Shown piece by piece: positions 10,131-20,932 of a DNA stretch of 64,000 nucleotides. The stretch's first letter is position 1. Each line of letters opens with the position of its first letter. Made by a program: the position numbers and the translations under genes. This DNA is from Nilaparvata lugens (taxonomy: Eukaryota; Arthropoda; Insecta; Hemiptera; Delphacidae): assembly GCF_014356525.2 (NCBI RefSeq), contig NC_052507.1, positions 61,132,553-61,196,552 of the forward strand. Direction: 5' to 3'. Under the pieces are notes generated by a model, which was not told the DNA's origin, searched no databases, and saw nothing but the letters and a program-made list of their open reading frames with translations.

Positions 10131-13100
10131 TTAATTCATTTCAAAATCCCTTGGATATAATTTTTTCTCCATATATTCTTTGACGGAGTAGAAGGGATTA
10201 TCTAAGAGAAATTTTTCTAGCACATTTCTAAACCTTTTGTAATTAAGTTGTCTTATTTCAAAGGGCAGTCTATTCATAATTTTGATTGCGGCATTAGTGG
10301 GGCTTTGATCTGTCTTGTGGAGTCTGCTTCTTGCTAAATTCAAAGATTGACTTGTTCGAGTATTATGTGTGTGTGTAGCACTTCTCAACTCCATTTTATC
10401 GGGATTAGCTTTCAAGAACAGTAAACATTGTAATATGTATAATGAAAAGAGTGTTGATATACGCAATCCCTTGAAAATTTCTCTACAATGTTCACGAAAT
10501 GGAGCTTTGGCAATGACTCTGACAGCCTTTTTCTGCAACAAAAAGATATCATGCGCTTGTGCTGCACAACCCCAGACTATTAGGCCATATTGGATATGTG
10601 ACTGAAAAATGCCAAAATAGGCCTGACGAATGCCATCCTGGTCCAGCTCACCACAAAGACGTTTGAGGGCAAATACACTGCTGCTCAACTTATTTTTTAG
10701 ACTGGCAATGTGATGGGTCCAAGTTAGAGTAGGGTCTACAATGATTCCCAAAAATTTCTGAGCCTTATTATTTGTGCTATTGGAAGCAGATCTACTTTTA
10801 AGCCCAAACGTGATTGTTGTTGTTTTATCTGCATTGAGAAGCAGCTCATTCGCATTCAACCACGTTTGAACTACCTTCAAATTAGATTCAGAAAGTGCCA
10901 CAGCCTGAGTGTCATCTGAATGCCTATTGAGAACTGTGGTGTCATCTGCATATAAGACTATTTTCGATGGGACATTGATGCTCAAATCATCAATCATAAT
11001 AAGAAAGAGCAAAGGACCCAGGACCGAGCCCTGAGGTACTCCACACTTAACAGACAAAGTACCCGAGCTTTTACCATCCACACATACATATTGAGTTCTG
11101 CCCTGCAAATAGCTGGAGAATAAATCCAGTGCTAATCCTTCAATCTGTAAGTGCTTCAATTTTGCTAACAGGATGTCATGTGAAACACATTCAAAAGCTC
11201 TACTGAGGTCGCAGAATGATACAGCAGCAGAACATTTCTCCTCAAAACAGTCCAGAATTTCCTCCACCAATTTAATCAGAGCATGGGTGGTTGATAGGCC
11301 TTTTCGGGAACCGAACTGAGTCTTACAGAGCAAGTCATTCTCCTCCAAAAATTTGCAAAATTGCTTTCCAAGCAGAATTTCTATTATTTTCGAAAAAATA
11401 GGAACTATAGCAATGGGCCTGAAGTTTGTAATATCTTCATGTTTACCCTTCTTGAAAACCGGTATTACTTTAGTGATTTTGAGTGAGGTGGGAAATTTCC
11501 CTTCCGCAATGACTTTATTTACAAGGCATGTGAACGGGGTTAGAATACAATTGATAATATTCTTTATTAGAGCATTGGACAGTCCATAGTGGTCCTTACT
11601 ATTCTTTGTAGACATATGCTTTACAACTTCCAAGATACAATTTTCTGTTACAGGTTTGAATCGGAACTTCTTAATATTTTCAGGAATATTTTCTTTTCTA
11701 ATAGTTCAGCCGATGTTACTCTATAGTTTTTAACAAGTTTTTTCTTAATTTCTTCAGCTGTATTTACAAAAAAGCTATTAAAATTATCAGGAGATATATT
11801 TATTTGCGGTAACTCCTCTCTTTTTGTTTTACTTTTATTTACAATGTTCCACAACATTTTGACTTATTTTCAGAATTTTCTATAATATTTCTGTTTGCTA
11901 CTTTCTTTGCTTCTCTTATCATTAGTCTATAGGAACTTTTTTTCTCTAATATACATATATCTATAATCTAAGTGTGTTTTAGAAAGAAAATACAGAAAGT
12001 CCAACCTATTTTTCTGCTCTTTCAGCTCCGGAGTGAACCAATAATTGATTTTATTATAAGAATGCCTAGCGGTTCTTGAGTTAGAATTAATTTTTTGATC
12101 ATGTTGAAACTCAGATCATAATAATATATAACTGTATTCAAAAATACATCAAAGCTCGTATCAACATCACTATCATAAATAGAAACTGACCAACCTTCCT
12201 TTAACAGGTGGCATCTAAATACATTAATATTACTTTCATTTATTTTAGTGACTTTTCTATAAATCTTACTCGAGGACAACAAGCTTTTTTGAGATTTATT
12301 GAATTTTACTGAGATAAGCTGTCCTAAGTGGTCGCTGACATGGCAGTTGCTTATTTCTACACTCAAACTGTCTTGGAAGCTGGATGAGAAAACATTATCA
12401 AGACAATTGGCCCCCCTAGTCGGCTCATAAACCCTCATTTCAAAGCCATACATACTACACAAATTAACAAAGTGATCTGCCTGTTTGTCATTTGCATTGA
12501 AACGTAAGTTGAAGTCCCACAAACTATTGACTTTCGGTTTCTCTTATTCAAGTAACTAAGAGCTAATTCCATTATTTTACAAAACATTTCAAAAGTACCT
12601 TGAGGACTACGATATACAGTAATGACCATAGTATCAATATTTGAGAATTCTACACCTGCTAATTCGCAGTCCAGCTCTACAGAAATGTTATTTATATATT
12701 TTAATAATCTATACTGTGAAGGTCTATATTTTGAATAAATGGCTACCCCACCATGCATTCGTGTTGTGCGGCAGTAACCAGTAACTAATTGAAGTTCTTT
12801 TAGATTAGAATTTACTTCCAGTTCAACCTCAGTCATCCAATGCTCAGTAAGACATAAAATATCTAGTTTCTTATCCACAATGATTTGTTCAATTAAACCT
12901 ATTTTATTAGATAGACTCTGTACATTCTGGTGGAGAATATTTATATTACCGCTAGCTGAATCGCATTTAAAACTCTTTCCTTTTATAATTGCCCCTGTAT
13001 CTGTTTTACTGCTAGGTGTTGTATCCCCTATATCAGTACATAAAAACGTTGACGTGTCAACAAGAGTCACATTTTGAACAGATTTAGTATTCTGTTTAGT

Positions 13101-13184
13101 ATGCTGTTTAAATGAATAATTCTTATTACAGTTGTCAAAACACATGCAAACACACCCTGAACACCTTTTAGACTGTAAACACAT
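10131..13184 (-). pseudogene. LINE ORF2: endonuclease plus reverse transcriptase, decayed
   Basis: Minus strand. The endonuclease begins near 13000 (ILHQNVQSLSNKIG, LDILCLTEHWM, GGVAIYSKY, ITVYRSPQG). A shift near 12500 moves to DFNLRFNAND and CHVSDHLGQL, and further breaks lie between 12040 and 11640. The RT is open from 11633 to 10131 with KKGKHEDITNFRPIA, SFCDLSRAFECVSH, CGVPQGSVLGPLLF and the catalytic YADDTTVL, ending in a THNTRTSQS tail. The RT half is intact for 500 codons; the whole ORF is broken at several points. Upstream of the endonuclease is a Cys-rich stretch (CSGCVCMCF). Confidence 0.85.
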
Positions 13185-13219
13185 TCCGAGTTCTAAATTG
13201 TTTTGATCGTGTTGATCAG

Positions 13220-13627
13220 TTATAGAGAGTTGTCTAAAAAAATACCATCGTAATGTGATTGAGCAGTTGTAAAGTTCACAATTGAAGAGTCACCCACTTT
13301 ACCAGCTTCACTTAGTACTGCAAAAGGATGTTCACCGCTGTCAGTTGTTGAATCCCTTGGAGTAAATGAGAAACCTTGTAACTCCTGGCAAGTGGGTGAG
13401 AACCCCCGAAATTCCACGATGGAGTCATCATCAGTAACTGCCTCAGAACGCACCGCAAGACTGTCCTGGACAGATTCAATTTCTGTCGAACAGACCAAAG
13501 TCCTACTCTGAGCAGCTTCATATAAAATCCTTGAGTTTCCAATAGTTTTGAAAATTTCCTCGCAAATTATCTTTTTTCCCATTGTGCTATAATGAAGTCC
13601 ATGTCGTGTAAAGCACCTGCGTTTCAA
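13220..13627 (-). pseudogene. 3' remnant of LINE ORF1
   Basis: The minus-strand frame opens with RRCFTRHGLHYSTMGKKII, which resembles the C-terminal end of the esterase-like domain seen in ORF1 of related LINEs. The rest is an acidic, Ser/Thr-rich tail. The truncation point of the element is just upstream, so only this end of ORF1 is present. Confidence 0.6.
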
Positions 13628-13629
13628 AT

Positions 13630-13765
13630 ATTGACTTAAATGGTGTAATAACCGAAACCGGTCTTTCTAATTATCAATAAAGCAGTGGTTTTTTGACAAT
13701 TTCTTAGTCTTTTCCATTCAATATGAATAATTACCACAATATCAACTTCTCAACTACACAAAAAA
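13630..13765 (+). repeat. PLE right terminal repeat, inner part
   Basis: After the second LINE the PLE terminus resumes with the stem II, GAAA, ACCGGUC and stem I strand of the ribozyme (plus strand, about 13641-13682), and continues to the 12-bp target duplication at 13766. The outer stem I strand has one change relative to the left copy (CAATAAA for CGATAAA). The two ribozyme halves are now 3.7 kb apart, so this copy cannot fold. Confidence 0.85.
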
Positions 13766-13880
13766 TTTGGCTACCATCATGGCTTAATTAACTACTGCTT
13801 GGAAGTGGTCCTGTGACGTGCAGTTAAATGCTTCTCTCAGGTTTCTCAACCAAGACAGTACAGTATATTTCTAGTACAGT
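13766..13880 (-). mobile_element. Second unit of the decayed LINE tail repeat, with right TSD
   Basis: TTTGGCTACCAT (13766-13777) is the right target-site duplication of the PLE. The sequence that follows is about 85% like 2907-3010 by eye, reading LREAFNCTSQDHFQ on the minus strand with an internal stop. Confidence 0.6.
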
Positions 13881-13982
13881 ATATTACGATTATAAAAGTT
13901 GAATGACTAATGAGTTTTCTTGTTTTTGTTGTTGTGTAATGATAATAAAACTTGAATGACTTATCCTTGTTTTTTTGTGCAG

Positions 13983-14227
13983 AAGTGCGCAGTCACCAGC
14001 TTCCGTTGTTTGGTCACTTCTGCTGTCGCTTGGCCGCGCAGCCAGACTGCATGAGGCAGCCAATTGTGTCCGGGCCACTGAGCCTGCTCAGCCATCAGCC
14101 GCAGCTGCAGCAGCCGCTCACCTGGGCCCAGCTGCAGGCTTGGAGGCTGCACCTCTGGAGAGACCGCGACGCCTGGCTCATGCAGGGAGGGGGCAGTGGA
14201 GGGGAGGTCGAGGTTGTCATCGATAAG
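13983..14227 (+). CDS. Rtkn: Rhotekin-like exon: start of PH domain
   Basis: The acceptor is TTTTTTTGTGCAG and the donor is GATAAG/GTCAGA. The exon encodes VRSHQLPLFGHFCCRLAAQP through LRGG-like PH strands to VEVVIDK. It is much more GC-rich than its surroundings. It enters in phase 1 (first two bases complete a codon) and leaves in phase 0. The intron that follows starts almost directly with a SINE. Confidence 0.8.
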
Positions 14228-16704
14228 GTCAGACATCTAACATCCATTAATCAACTGTATAATAATAATAATATCGTGTGACCTGGCTGGCTCAGGTCTG
14301 GTGTTAGAGTTTTCAGGTCGCAACTGATCAATTTCAGGGCCTCTGACATGACCTAACGACTGCTTTTTAGGCAGCCGGGACCGACGACTTAACGTGTCCA
14401 CCCGAAACACGGGAGTGGCCCAAGAAAAATATCTTGCCCGGGCTGGGATTCGAACCCGGGCCTTTGGATTACAAACTGTATGAAATCGAATCTATAAAAT
14501 CAAATCGTTTTCTGACAATATTTATTTATGTAAGTATTGGATCAGGCACAAATCATAAGACGATAAGGAACGAACAGGTTCAACCCAGATCTGAGGTTTT
14601 GATTAGATTTCTTGGAATATATTTCTATATTCATTCAAGTTACATTATGCTGGGTTATTTGAAAAATAATCCCATACTAAAAAAGGGTATTGTTTTTTTC
14701 TTTAGGGCTACTTTTAATGTAAATAAAAATATAAATCTCAGTACCATTTTCAATTATTCTAATAATTTGAAATTGGAATATTATTATTTAAATAATTTAA
14801 AAGGGTACTGAGATTTATATTCTTATTTATAAAAAAGGGTACTATGGGATTATCTTCTAACTAGCAAATCAAGTATAGCCCTAATGAAATACGTTATTAG
14901 AAATTTTGCAGGCTTATACTCTATTCCTTTAATTGAAAAATTATTCAATGAATTTTACAAAGTGTAAAGTATCAGAATGAAGATTGAACGCAATTCGAAT
15001 TTTGATGATAATATTTTGAATATTGTAATATAATTACATAAATCGGCGGTGTCTCATCGAATAACTGTCGATTATCGGAAAAGAATATAAAATAATACCA
15101 TTTTCATATGCCACATTAGTACGGTATCATCCTCTTGAATGACTGAGAGCCTAATTCCGCACTCCGCTTGTTAAAGTATACATCATTTTCTATTGAAAGA
15201 AAACACAAACTAATAATGAGTTTTACTTATTACAGAGTAATTGAATACTAATATGTTCATTCAATTATAGAAATACTAATATCCATTGATATTACTATCA
15301 GTTTTTCTACAGTCCTATTGAAGAACTTTCTACTTGATCAGTCTTGTCTAATATAACATGCAGTACTATAGTATGTCCAATCGAAGCAATTCTATAGGAT
15401 GTGTTTTATGTTACTGAGCCCTTTAAACTGACGCCATTCATTGCTCATCCATTTAATTGATTTATTAATTTGTTGATTGACCGAGCGAAGTGAGATCTAA
15501 GATTCAAGTCGACGGTTTGTCATTTCTCTTAATGTTTGTATGCTTATATGTTGTGCATTTACGGCGAAACGCGGTAATAGATTGTCATGAAATTTGACAG
15601 GTATGTTCCTTTTTTAATTGCGCGTCGACGTATATACAAGGTTTTTGGAAATTTTGCATTTCAAGGATAATATAAAAGGAAAAAGGAGCCTCCTTCATAC
15701 GCCAATATTAGAGTAAAAATCAGACTATAGAATTATTATTCATCATAAATCAGCTGTCAAGTGATTACACAGATGTGTGGAGAAGCCAGTCTATTGCTGT
15801 ATAAGGTCTATAGTTTCAATCAGATACTTGTGGATGAGAATACTGCGTGAGGTCTACTTTTCACAGAACTACTAGTTCAATTTTTATTACAACAATACTT
15901 TTCTTTGTCCATTCCTTGACGAAATGAATAGTAGTATAACCTGAGTATAACCTCAACCAAACTTGACCAAACCAAACCTAACCTAACCAAATCCCCAACA
16001 TAGAAGTCACATTACTGTCTGAGCAGTTGGTATTCGAAATGATAAGCTTATTCTGTTGTGTTTGATTGTAGGAAACTGTGATAAGAGCTCGCAAGTCGTC
16101 GAACTGTGAGCTGGAGGTGAGCAACGAGTGTGAGGGCAAGGAGGTGGTGTCGGTGCTTAGGGCCACCTCCATGGAGGAGCGAGACAAGTGGCTCAGGCTT
16201 CTCGTTCACCATGCGCTCGACCATCAGAGGTAAACACTCAAATAACTCAAACTAGTTACCCAAAAGTTATCCAAATATACTTGTCATGCTTCTCATTTTA
16301 TTCATTCATAACTCTACCTTCATTGTATTATCATTCATTCCATCATCATCATTCAGGCTTAAAATACTTCTAGAAAGTCACCTTTGTAAAATGATAAATT
16401 ATAATAAGAGAGAGAGCATTCTGAGCATGTCATGTAGTGAGGTCCACGTTATATTGGCAGTGGAGTAAGATAGGAGAACAACGTTGCCGAACCTCTGTCT
16501 TGTCAATGCCTTCTATTGACAGTAGCTGGTACAGGTTTATTAATGTAATATTAACTGTTCATTCTCGTTTAAAATGATCAATCATATTTTATTAAGCAAT
16601 AGATTATATTTTTCAATAATTTCATAATGAATTTACATAATTAATATTAAATATTTTGTTTATCCTATTATATTAAGGGAGCAATTTCTGTATTCATAAA
16701 TATA

Positions 16705-16751
<47 letters not shown>

Positions 16752-16752
16752 A

Positions 16753-16792
<40 letters not shown>

Positions 16793-19700
16793 TATATATA
16801 TATTATATATATATATATATATTTATATGTTTATGTAGTTATATGGTTGTATGGGTATATATTTATGTTTAACGGATCTCGAAAACGGCTCTCAGATTTT
16901 CACGAAATTTGGAACATAGTAGGTTTATGATATCAAAATTCGATTGCACTATGTCTCATCCCTGGGAAAACTCGCTGAACGACATTAAAAGGATAATTCA
17001 TCCTTGGCTGAAACTGCTGAGACTTTCGTCGTCTGTGGATGGTAAAAAGTGAGCTAGTGATTCTGTGGAAAATCAAAATATCGCATCCCCGAAATTCATA
17101 AGCTGACTTATAGCCAGCTGTAAAATATAAACACCATCATTTTAGAGAATTGTGTTCTGTTTATCAATAAATAAAAATCTGGTGAGCGCACTCACACAAC
17201 TTTCCTTGCCGTTATGAAAATTGATCACCTGACGCTAGTGTTCATGCGCATCTCAAGTCTACTATTCAAAGATTTGAGCCAGCTGGTGACAGGGCAATAA
17301 CGCTGGAGACACACGAGGTCTGCTATCTCTTCATAGTGAATCATTTAATAGAATCAACAGTTGCCAACAGTTTGCAATAATTGAATATCACATTTTCTCG
17401 AATTTCGAGCTTATTTTTAATTTTAGGTGAAAATGTTACTGAACATTAATTGTAGAGATTCTCATGCTCAATCTTTTCCACTCGAAATTTGTTGTTCAAA
17501 TTGTATCTGATAATTGAGAATCCAAAATCAAACTTTGCATAGATGGGATGGAGCTCCTGAAAGTTTTACAGATATGGGACTTGTGGCAGTTGATACAGCG
17601 TATCGATGACTATTCTAGGTATAACTTTAATCAAAATCGTTGGAGCCGTTTTCGAGAAAATCGCGATAAACCATGTTTTTGACAACATTTTCGCCATTTT
17701 ATCCGCCATCTTGAATCGCATTTGATCGAAATTGTTCGTGTCGGATCCTTATAGTGTAAGGACCTTAAGTTCCAAATTTCAAGTCATTCCGTTAATTGGG
17801 AGATGAGATATCTTGTACACAGACGCACATACACTCATACACACACACTCACACATACAGACCAATACCCAAAAACCACCTTTTTGGACTCAGGGGACCT
17901 TGAAACGTATAGAAATTTAGAAATTGGGGTACCTTAGTTTTTTTCGGAAAGCAATACTTTCCTTACCTATGGTAATAGGTAAGCACATGTAGGTGCTCAC
18001 ACTGAACGCACCAGCAACTGCAGTCGTTCAGTGTGAGTGTTCCTATTGCTTTTTCCAGATTTTGTTTCTCATCTGCGCGCTTGGTCATGCAAGCACTTGC
18101 ACATATACGCATTCAAGGCTTGATTGGATTCAAAACAAAAACTTGTAGCCTTATAATAGTTACTAAACGTATTTAGTGTCTTATTATGCATTTTATAAAT
18201 TTTTGATTTATATAATTGAATATATGTTGAATTGTGACAATGCAGAAATTCTTTACATGTTGTAAATAATATTGTAAACGAATGAAATTGCAAATAAATA
18301 ATTTGAATTTGAATGTGAATACACCCTAACTTACTAGACACTGGAATAGAGAGGGTCTCAAGTTCCTCACAATCTTAGTTCAAGTTGCTTTTTTGTACAT
18401 TGCTTGAGAAATTGAAACAAGTTGGAAGTTGAGCTGTTCAGTTTGTCGAATCTCACGGCTTTAAGTTTCCGTTGTAGTCTGTTACCCAAAGAGTGTATCA
18501 GTTCGTCAAGTCAGCTATACCATTGCAAAATGGCATGGATCAACAACCTTGAAGGCTATGTTTATTTTTTTGAAAATAAAAGTGTAGGTTACGAGGTTTG
18601 GTTTTTACTTTTAAATGACAATATGCTATGATTATTAGAATTCGACTGAGTCGAAAATGTGACCTGTGTGGTCCTGTACCAGATAAAACTTTAGAATTTG
18701 ACAATATATGTGTGCTTTTATTTCACTATTATTATTGATGTTTTGATAATGTTTCTGTATCATTCGAATATAGTATGATACTGTATCCATTGGACTTTCT
18801 GAAAGTAACTGGAACTTGACAAACTTAGATTATGACTTAGATTATGAAACTGAGACACTTCCACCCGGCTGATTCGTGATCAACTAAGAACGTGATGAAG
18901 TGAGTGTCACCCCTCGAATAGTAACTCAACTGAAGTCTGCTAGTAGTCTCGGTTTCATGCTATGAGTAAATTGAGAATTTCTCAAAACTTTGTTGAAAAT
19001 GTTATGCTCTCGACCAACAGAGGTAACAGTTGCAAGAAAAGTAATTCAAACTTTATATTGAAAAATATAAAATTGATAATGACAGATTAAATCATATTTA
19101 TCATCGTACAAAATTTGAGTGATGACCGATAAGTATTGAACCAGAATCAAAATTACATAAAATAAAAAATCACAATGCGTAGAATTCATCTATTGTGTTG
19201 ATTGATGTATTGGTTGGTTTAAACGTTTTTTTATTTAACTTAGTTGTCTAATTCAATATTATGTTGTGTGTTTCAGGTGGAGGCTAGCGGCCGAACGAGT
19301 GATGGAAATTCAGACTCCCGGTGCTGGAAAGAATTCCTTCACGAAACCATTCAGACAGGGCTCACTCTACGACGAGACCCCTCTTATTGGTTGGTTACAT
19401 TTTCAATCTGACAATCTAATATTTTTTACGATAAAAAATTCATTTTCAATAGGGTTTTCATCAACAACGACAGCCTTATCCTAAAATCTTGAATATGAGT
19501 AATAAGTTCGACATTATTCTAGTACAGCAATAAGAGTCCTTTTCCTCTTATTGGTTGGTTACATTTTCAATCTGACAATCTAATATTTTCTACGATAAAA
19601 AATTCATTATCAATGGGGGTTTTCATCAACAACGACAGCCTTATCCTAAAATCTTGAATATGAGTAATAAGTTCGACATTATTCTAGTACAGCAATAAGA

Positions 19701-20932
19701 TTCCTTTTCTACGTGCAGTGATCCAACATCACTGAAATCATAATAGTAATAGTTGATGAAAGGCTACTGTTTCACTCACTGAATTCGGAAAACATAGATG
19801 GTTTATTCACCGTATTGGTCAGAAATATAAGGCTCAATTCACACTGAAGTGACGAGCCGCTAACGTGGCACGGACATAGTGTTGGCGTGGCGCTGTCTTT
19901 TATAGCTTCCATATAAACATATTGTTGAATGCAAACAGAAGTGGCATGACGAAACGAGAAGTTGGCATTAGACCATATACTGTATGTGAAAGTGCCACGC
20001 CAGCGCCACGTCACCTCAACGTCACTTCAGTATGGATAAAACTATCAGTATGGGCCTTAAAGAATAAAAATGAAGTTTCATTTATTGATCAGAGATTAAT
20101 AAACTCTGGAGACGAAAAACATAATATATTATATTTTCATCTCATGATAGCAGTCAGTAATATTAGAGAATCCAAATGAAGTCGCATTTATTGATCAGAG
20201 AATCTATTTATCTATTTATTTATTCGTGGACAGAATAATAATCTCTTATGATTGTTATCTCTTATATTATTATATTATGAATAATAATATCTCAATCATT
20301 TCATGATAGCTAATTTCTTTTCACATGTGAACGAAAGTAAATAAATAATAACTTATTTGAACTTTCATTCCTGTTCTGGTGATATTGTGCATTAGCTCAT
20401 AAATAGATTCAGACCTATATCTCGTTCTGGTTTCAATTAGTAATTATTAAAAAATGCTATGCCGATTTAATTGCATTAATTATTTTCCTAAAATAATTAA
20501 TGCAAATAATTAATAATCTGTTGCTTCCATTATTGGAAGCAACAGATTATGATTATATAATATCAGTTCTGCTTTAAAAGAGGTCTAAAGAGGGGTTTTT
20601 GAGACATTCAACTGCCTTTTCTTCACATTAAGTTGATTCTATTCATTTTGGTGTGAAATAAAGTTGTTTTTGTAAATTCCAAATTGCATTTTGTAGTGAA
20701 AATTCAATACGATTTTGTTGCAGAAACCATAGAGCACACTAGAAATAGTTGCAACGAGTACACCACTAGTCGACCCACAGTGCACGAGATATTCGGCCTG
20801 ACACCGAGCACAAGTCTCAGCTCCTGTTCGTCCTCGTCATCACCCACATTCCGCGACCGATCGCTCAGCTCCAGTGGCAGCAGCAAGTCCCGCTCCTTCC
20901 TGTCCGCCTTTTCAAGGAGTCACAACGACTGA
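13983..20932 (+). CDS. Rtkn: Rhotekin-like protein, last four exons (5' end outside the window)
   Basis: Four exons (13983-14227, 16072-16229, 19277-19389, 20724-20932) join in consistent phase to give about 240 codons ending in TGA. The product has CCRLAAQPDCM and VSGPLSLL, then a PH-domain second half (VIRARKSSN, VLRATSMEERDKWLRLL), then WRLAAERVMEIQTP and a Ser-rich tail. This order matches the C-terminal half of rhotekin, a scaffold that binds active Rho GTPase through an N-terminal HR1 domain, not visible here. Assignment rests on remembered motif similarity, mainly the PH domain's ETxIRA start and the EExMEIxxP segment. The preceding exon must end in phase 1; I found none upstream, so the rest likely lies left of the window beyond the transposon block. 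Confidence 0.75.
14258..14475 (-). mobile_element. tRNA-derived SINE, minus strand
   Basis: Minus-strand GGTTCGAATCC (14457-14447) is a perfect RNA polymerase III B box, followed by a tRNA-unrelated body (CGGTCCCGGCTGCCTAA) and an (ATT)n tail at 14278-14264. A fragment of the same family is at 43706-43800. No clear A box is visible upstream, so it may be 5'-truncated. It is not a functional tRNA: no acceptor or anticodon arms can be drawn. Confidence 0.65.
14476..16071 (+). other. Rhotekin intron: hairpin repeat and dispersed repeat
   Basis: Intronic. It holds an inverted repeat at 14719-14832 (arms around AAATCTCAGTACC and GGTACTGAGATTT) and, from about 15480 to 15800, a dispersed repeat beginning GACCGAGCGAAGTGAGATC, a style of sequence I associate with planthopper genomes. 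No exon is recognisable. Confidence 0.55.
16072..16229 (+). CDS. Rtkn: Rhotekin-like exon: PH domain C-terminal helix
   Basis: The acceptor is TTGATTGTAG and the donor is CAGAG/GTAAAC. It encodes ETVIRARKSSNCELEVSN and then VVSVLRATSMEERDKWLRLL; the conserved Trp of the PH C-terminal helix is in DKWLRLL. It enters in phase 0 and leaves with two bases of an Arg codon. Confidence 0.82.
16700..16821. repeat. (AT)n microsatellite
   Basis: About 120 bp of nearly pure TA dinucleotides with occasional TTATA interruptions, in the rhotekin intron. Confidence 0.95.
16860..17985. mobile_element. Dispersed non-autonomous repeats (two adjacent families)
   Basis: 16860-17080 (ACGGATCTCGAAAACGGCTC onward) recurs at 30910-31130. 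17195-17985 begins near ACTTTCCTTGCC, contains a short CA-rich tract (17818-17860), then GGACTCAGGGGACCTTGAAA, and ends with TACTTTCCTTACC; the same organisation occurs at 51036-52145 and, 5'-truncated, at 56985-57236. No coding capacity is seen, so these look like non-autonomous DNA elements or MITEs. Confidence 0.7.
17994..18325. repeat. Dispersed repeat related to 41455-41591
   Basis: GTGCTCACACTGAACG and TGTTCCTATTGCT followed by a TTTTCCAGATTTT stretch recur at 41455-41530; the copy here appears to carry extra sequence before its GTGAATACACCCT end. The remainder of the intron to 19276 shows no recognisable feature. Confidence 0.5.
19277..19389 (+). CDS. Rtkn: Rhotekin-like exon after the PH domain
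   Basis: The acceptor is TGTGTTTCAG and the donor is CTTATTG/GTTGGT. It encodes WRLAAERVMEIQTP, then KPFRQGSLYDETPLI. The WxxxxExxMxIxxP pattern after the PH domain is typical of rhotekins. The donor is weak, and the sequence containing it is repeated 164 bp downstream. Confidence 0.78.
19380..19707 (+). repeat. Rtkn: 164-bp tandem duplication across a splice donor
   Basis: CCTCTTATTGGTTGGTTAC begins at 19380 and again at 19544, and about 160 bp after each are nearly identical. The first copy contains the last ten exon bases and the 5' splice site; the second is a decoy donor in the intron. Confidence 0.9.
19828..20060. mobile_element. MITE-like foldback element
   Basis: AAGGCTCAATTCACACTGAA at the left and TTCAGTATGGATAAA... 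TGGGCCTT at the right are imperfect inverted repeats, and the interior pairs too (AGCGCCACGTCA near 20000 with TGGCGTGGCGCT near 19883). Confidence 0.5.
20473..20549. repeat. Two adjacent perfect hairpins
   Basis: 20473-20503 has 14-bp perfect arms (GCATTAATTATTTT with its complement, 3-nt loop). 20514-20549 has 16-bp perfect arms (TAATCTGTTGCTTCCA, 4-nt loop). They lie 175-250 bp upstream of the last rhotekin exon. Confidence 0.9.
20724..20932 (+). CDS. Rtkn: Rhotekin-like terminal exon with Ser-rich tail
   Basis: The acceptor is TTTTGTTGCAG. It encodes ETIEHTRNSCNEY, then RPTVHEIFGLTPSTS, a run of serines (SSCSSSSSPTF), RDRSLSSSGSSKSRSFLSAF and a stop at 20930-20932. Ser/Arg-rich low complexity suggests a phosphorylated, disordered tail. 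It joins the previous exon in phase (G + AA). Confidence 0.82.

Larger units (their letters stand above)
9941..13629 (-). mobile_element. 5'-truncated non-LTR retrotransposon with pentanucleotide tail
   Basis: A minus-strand LINE whose 3' end is a short (ATTCT)n tract (plus strand AGAAT repeats at 9941-9960) preceded by an AATAAAG motif. Its 5' end lies inside ORF1, so it is 5'-truncated. The target-site duplication is probably ATTGAC (9932-9937 and 13630-13635); bases just inside have diverged, so its length is uncertain. It differs from the element at 4572-8719 in tail type and sequence, so it is a separate family. Confidence 0.85.
3051..13765 (-). mobile_element. Penelope-like element with two nested LINE insertions
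   Basis: Removing the two nested LINEs (4572-8719 and 9941-13629) leaves about 2.9 kb in three pieces: 3051-4571, 8720-9940 and 13630-13765. On the minus strand the joined frame shows the usual PLE order: an N-terminal region with ETELLGRGNKY, a reverse transcriptase (PRLFGQPKLHKTN; SFDVTNLFTNIPV; a YVDD catalytic motif near 8780; FSIFRKPTHTDV), then a GIY-YIG endonuclease. The termini are inverted copies of each other (about 3052-3240 versus 9843-9940 plus 13630-13735), and a 12-bp direct repeat flanks the whole. Frameshifts and both insertions show it is dead. Confidence 0.88.

Noticed and set aside
13890..14236. Several overlapping frames over the first rhotekin-like exon
   Set aside because: Only the frame with CCRLAAQPDCM joins the next exon in phase and matches the family; the others are GC-driven.
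14440..14475. A possible tRNA gene from the perfect B box
   Set aside because: No A box, anticodon arm or acceptor stem can be formed; it belongs to a dispersed SINE family with an (ATT)n tail.
18069..18341. A minus-strand 90-codon frame
   Set aside because: It falls in dispersed repeat sequence, with no recognisable domain and AT-driven residue composition.
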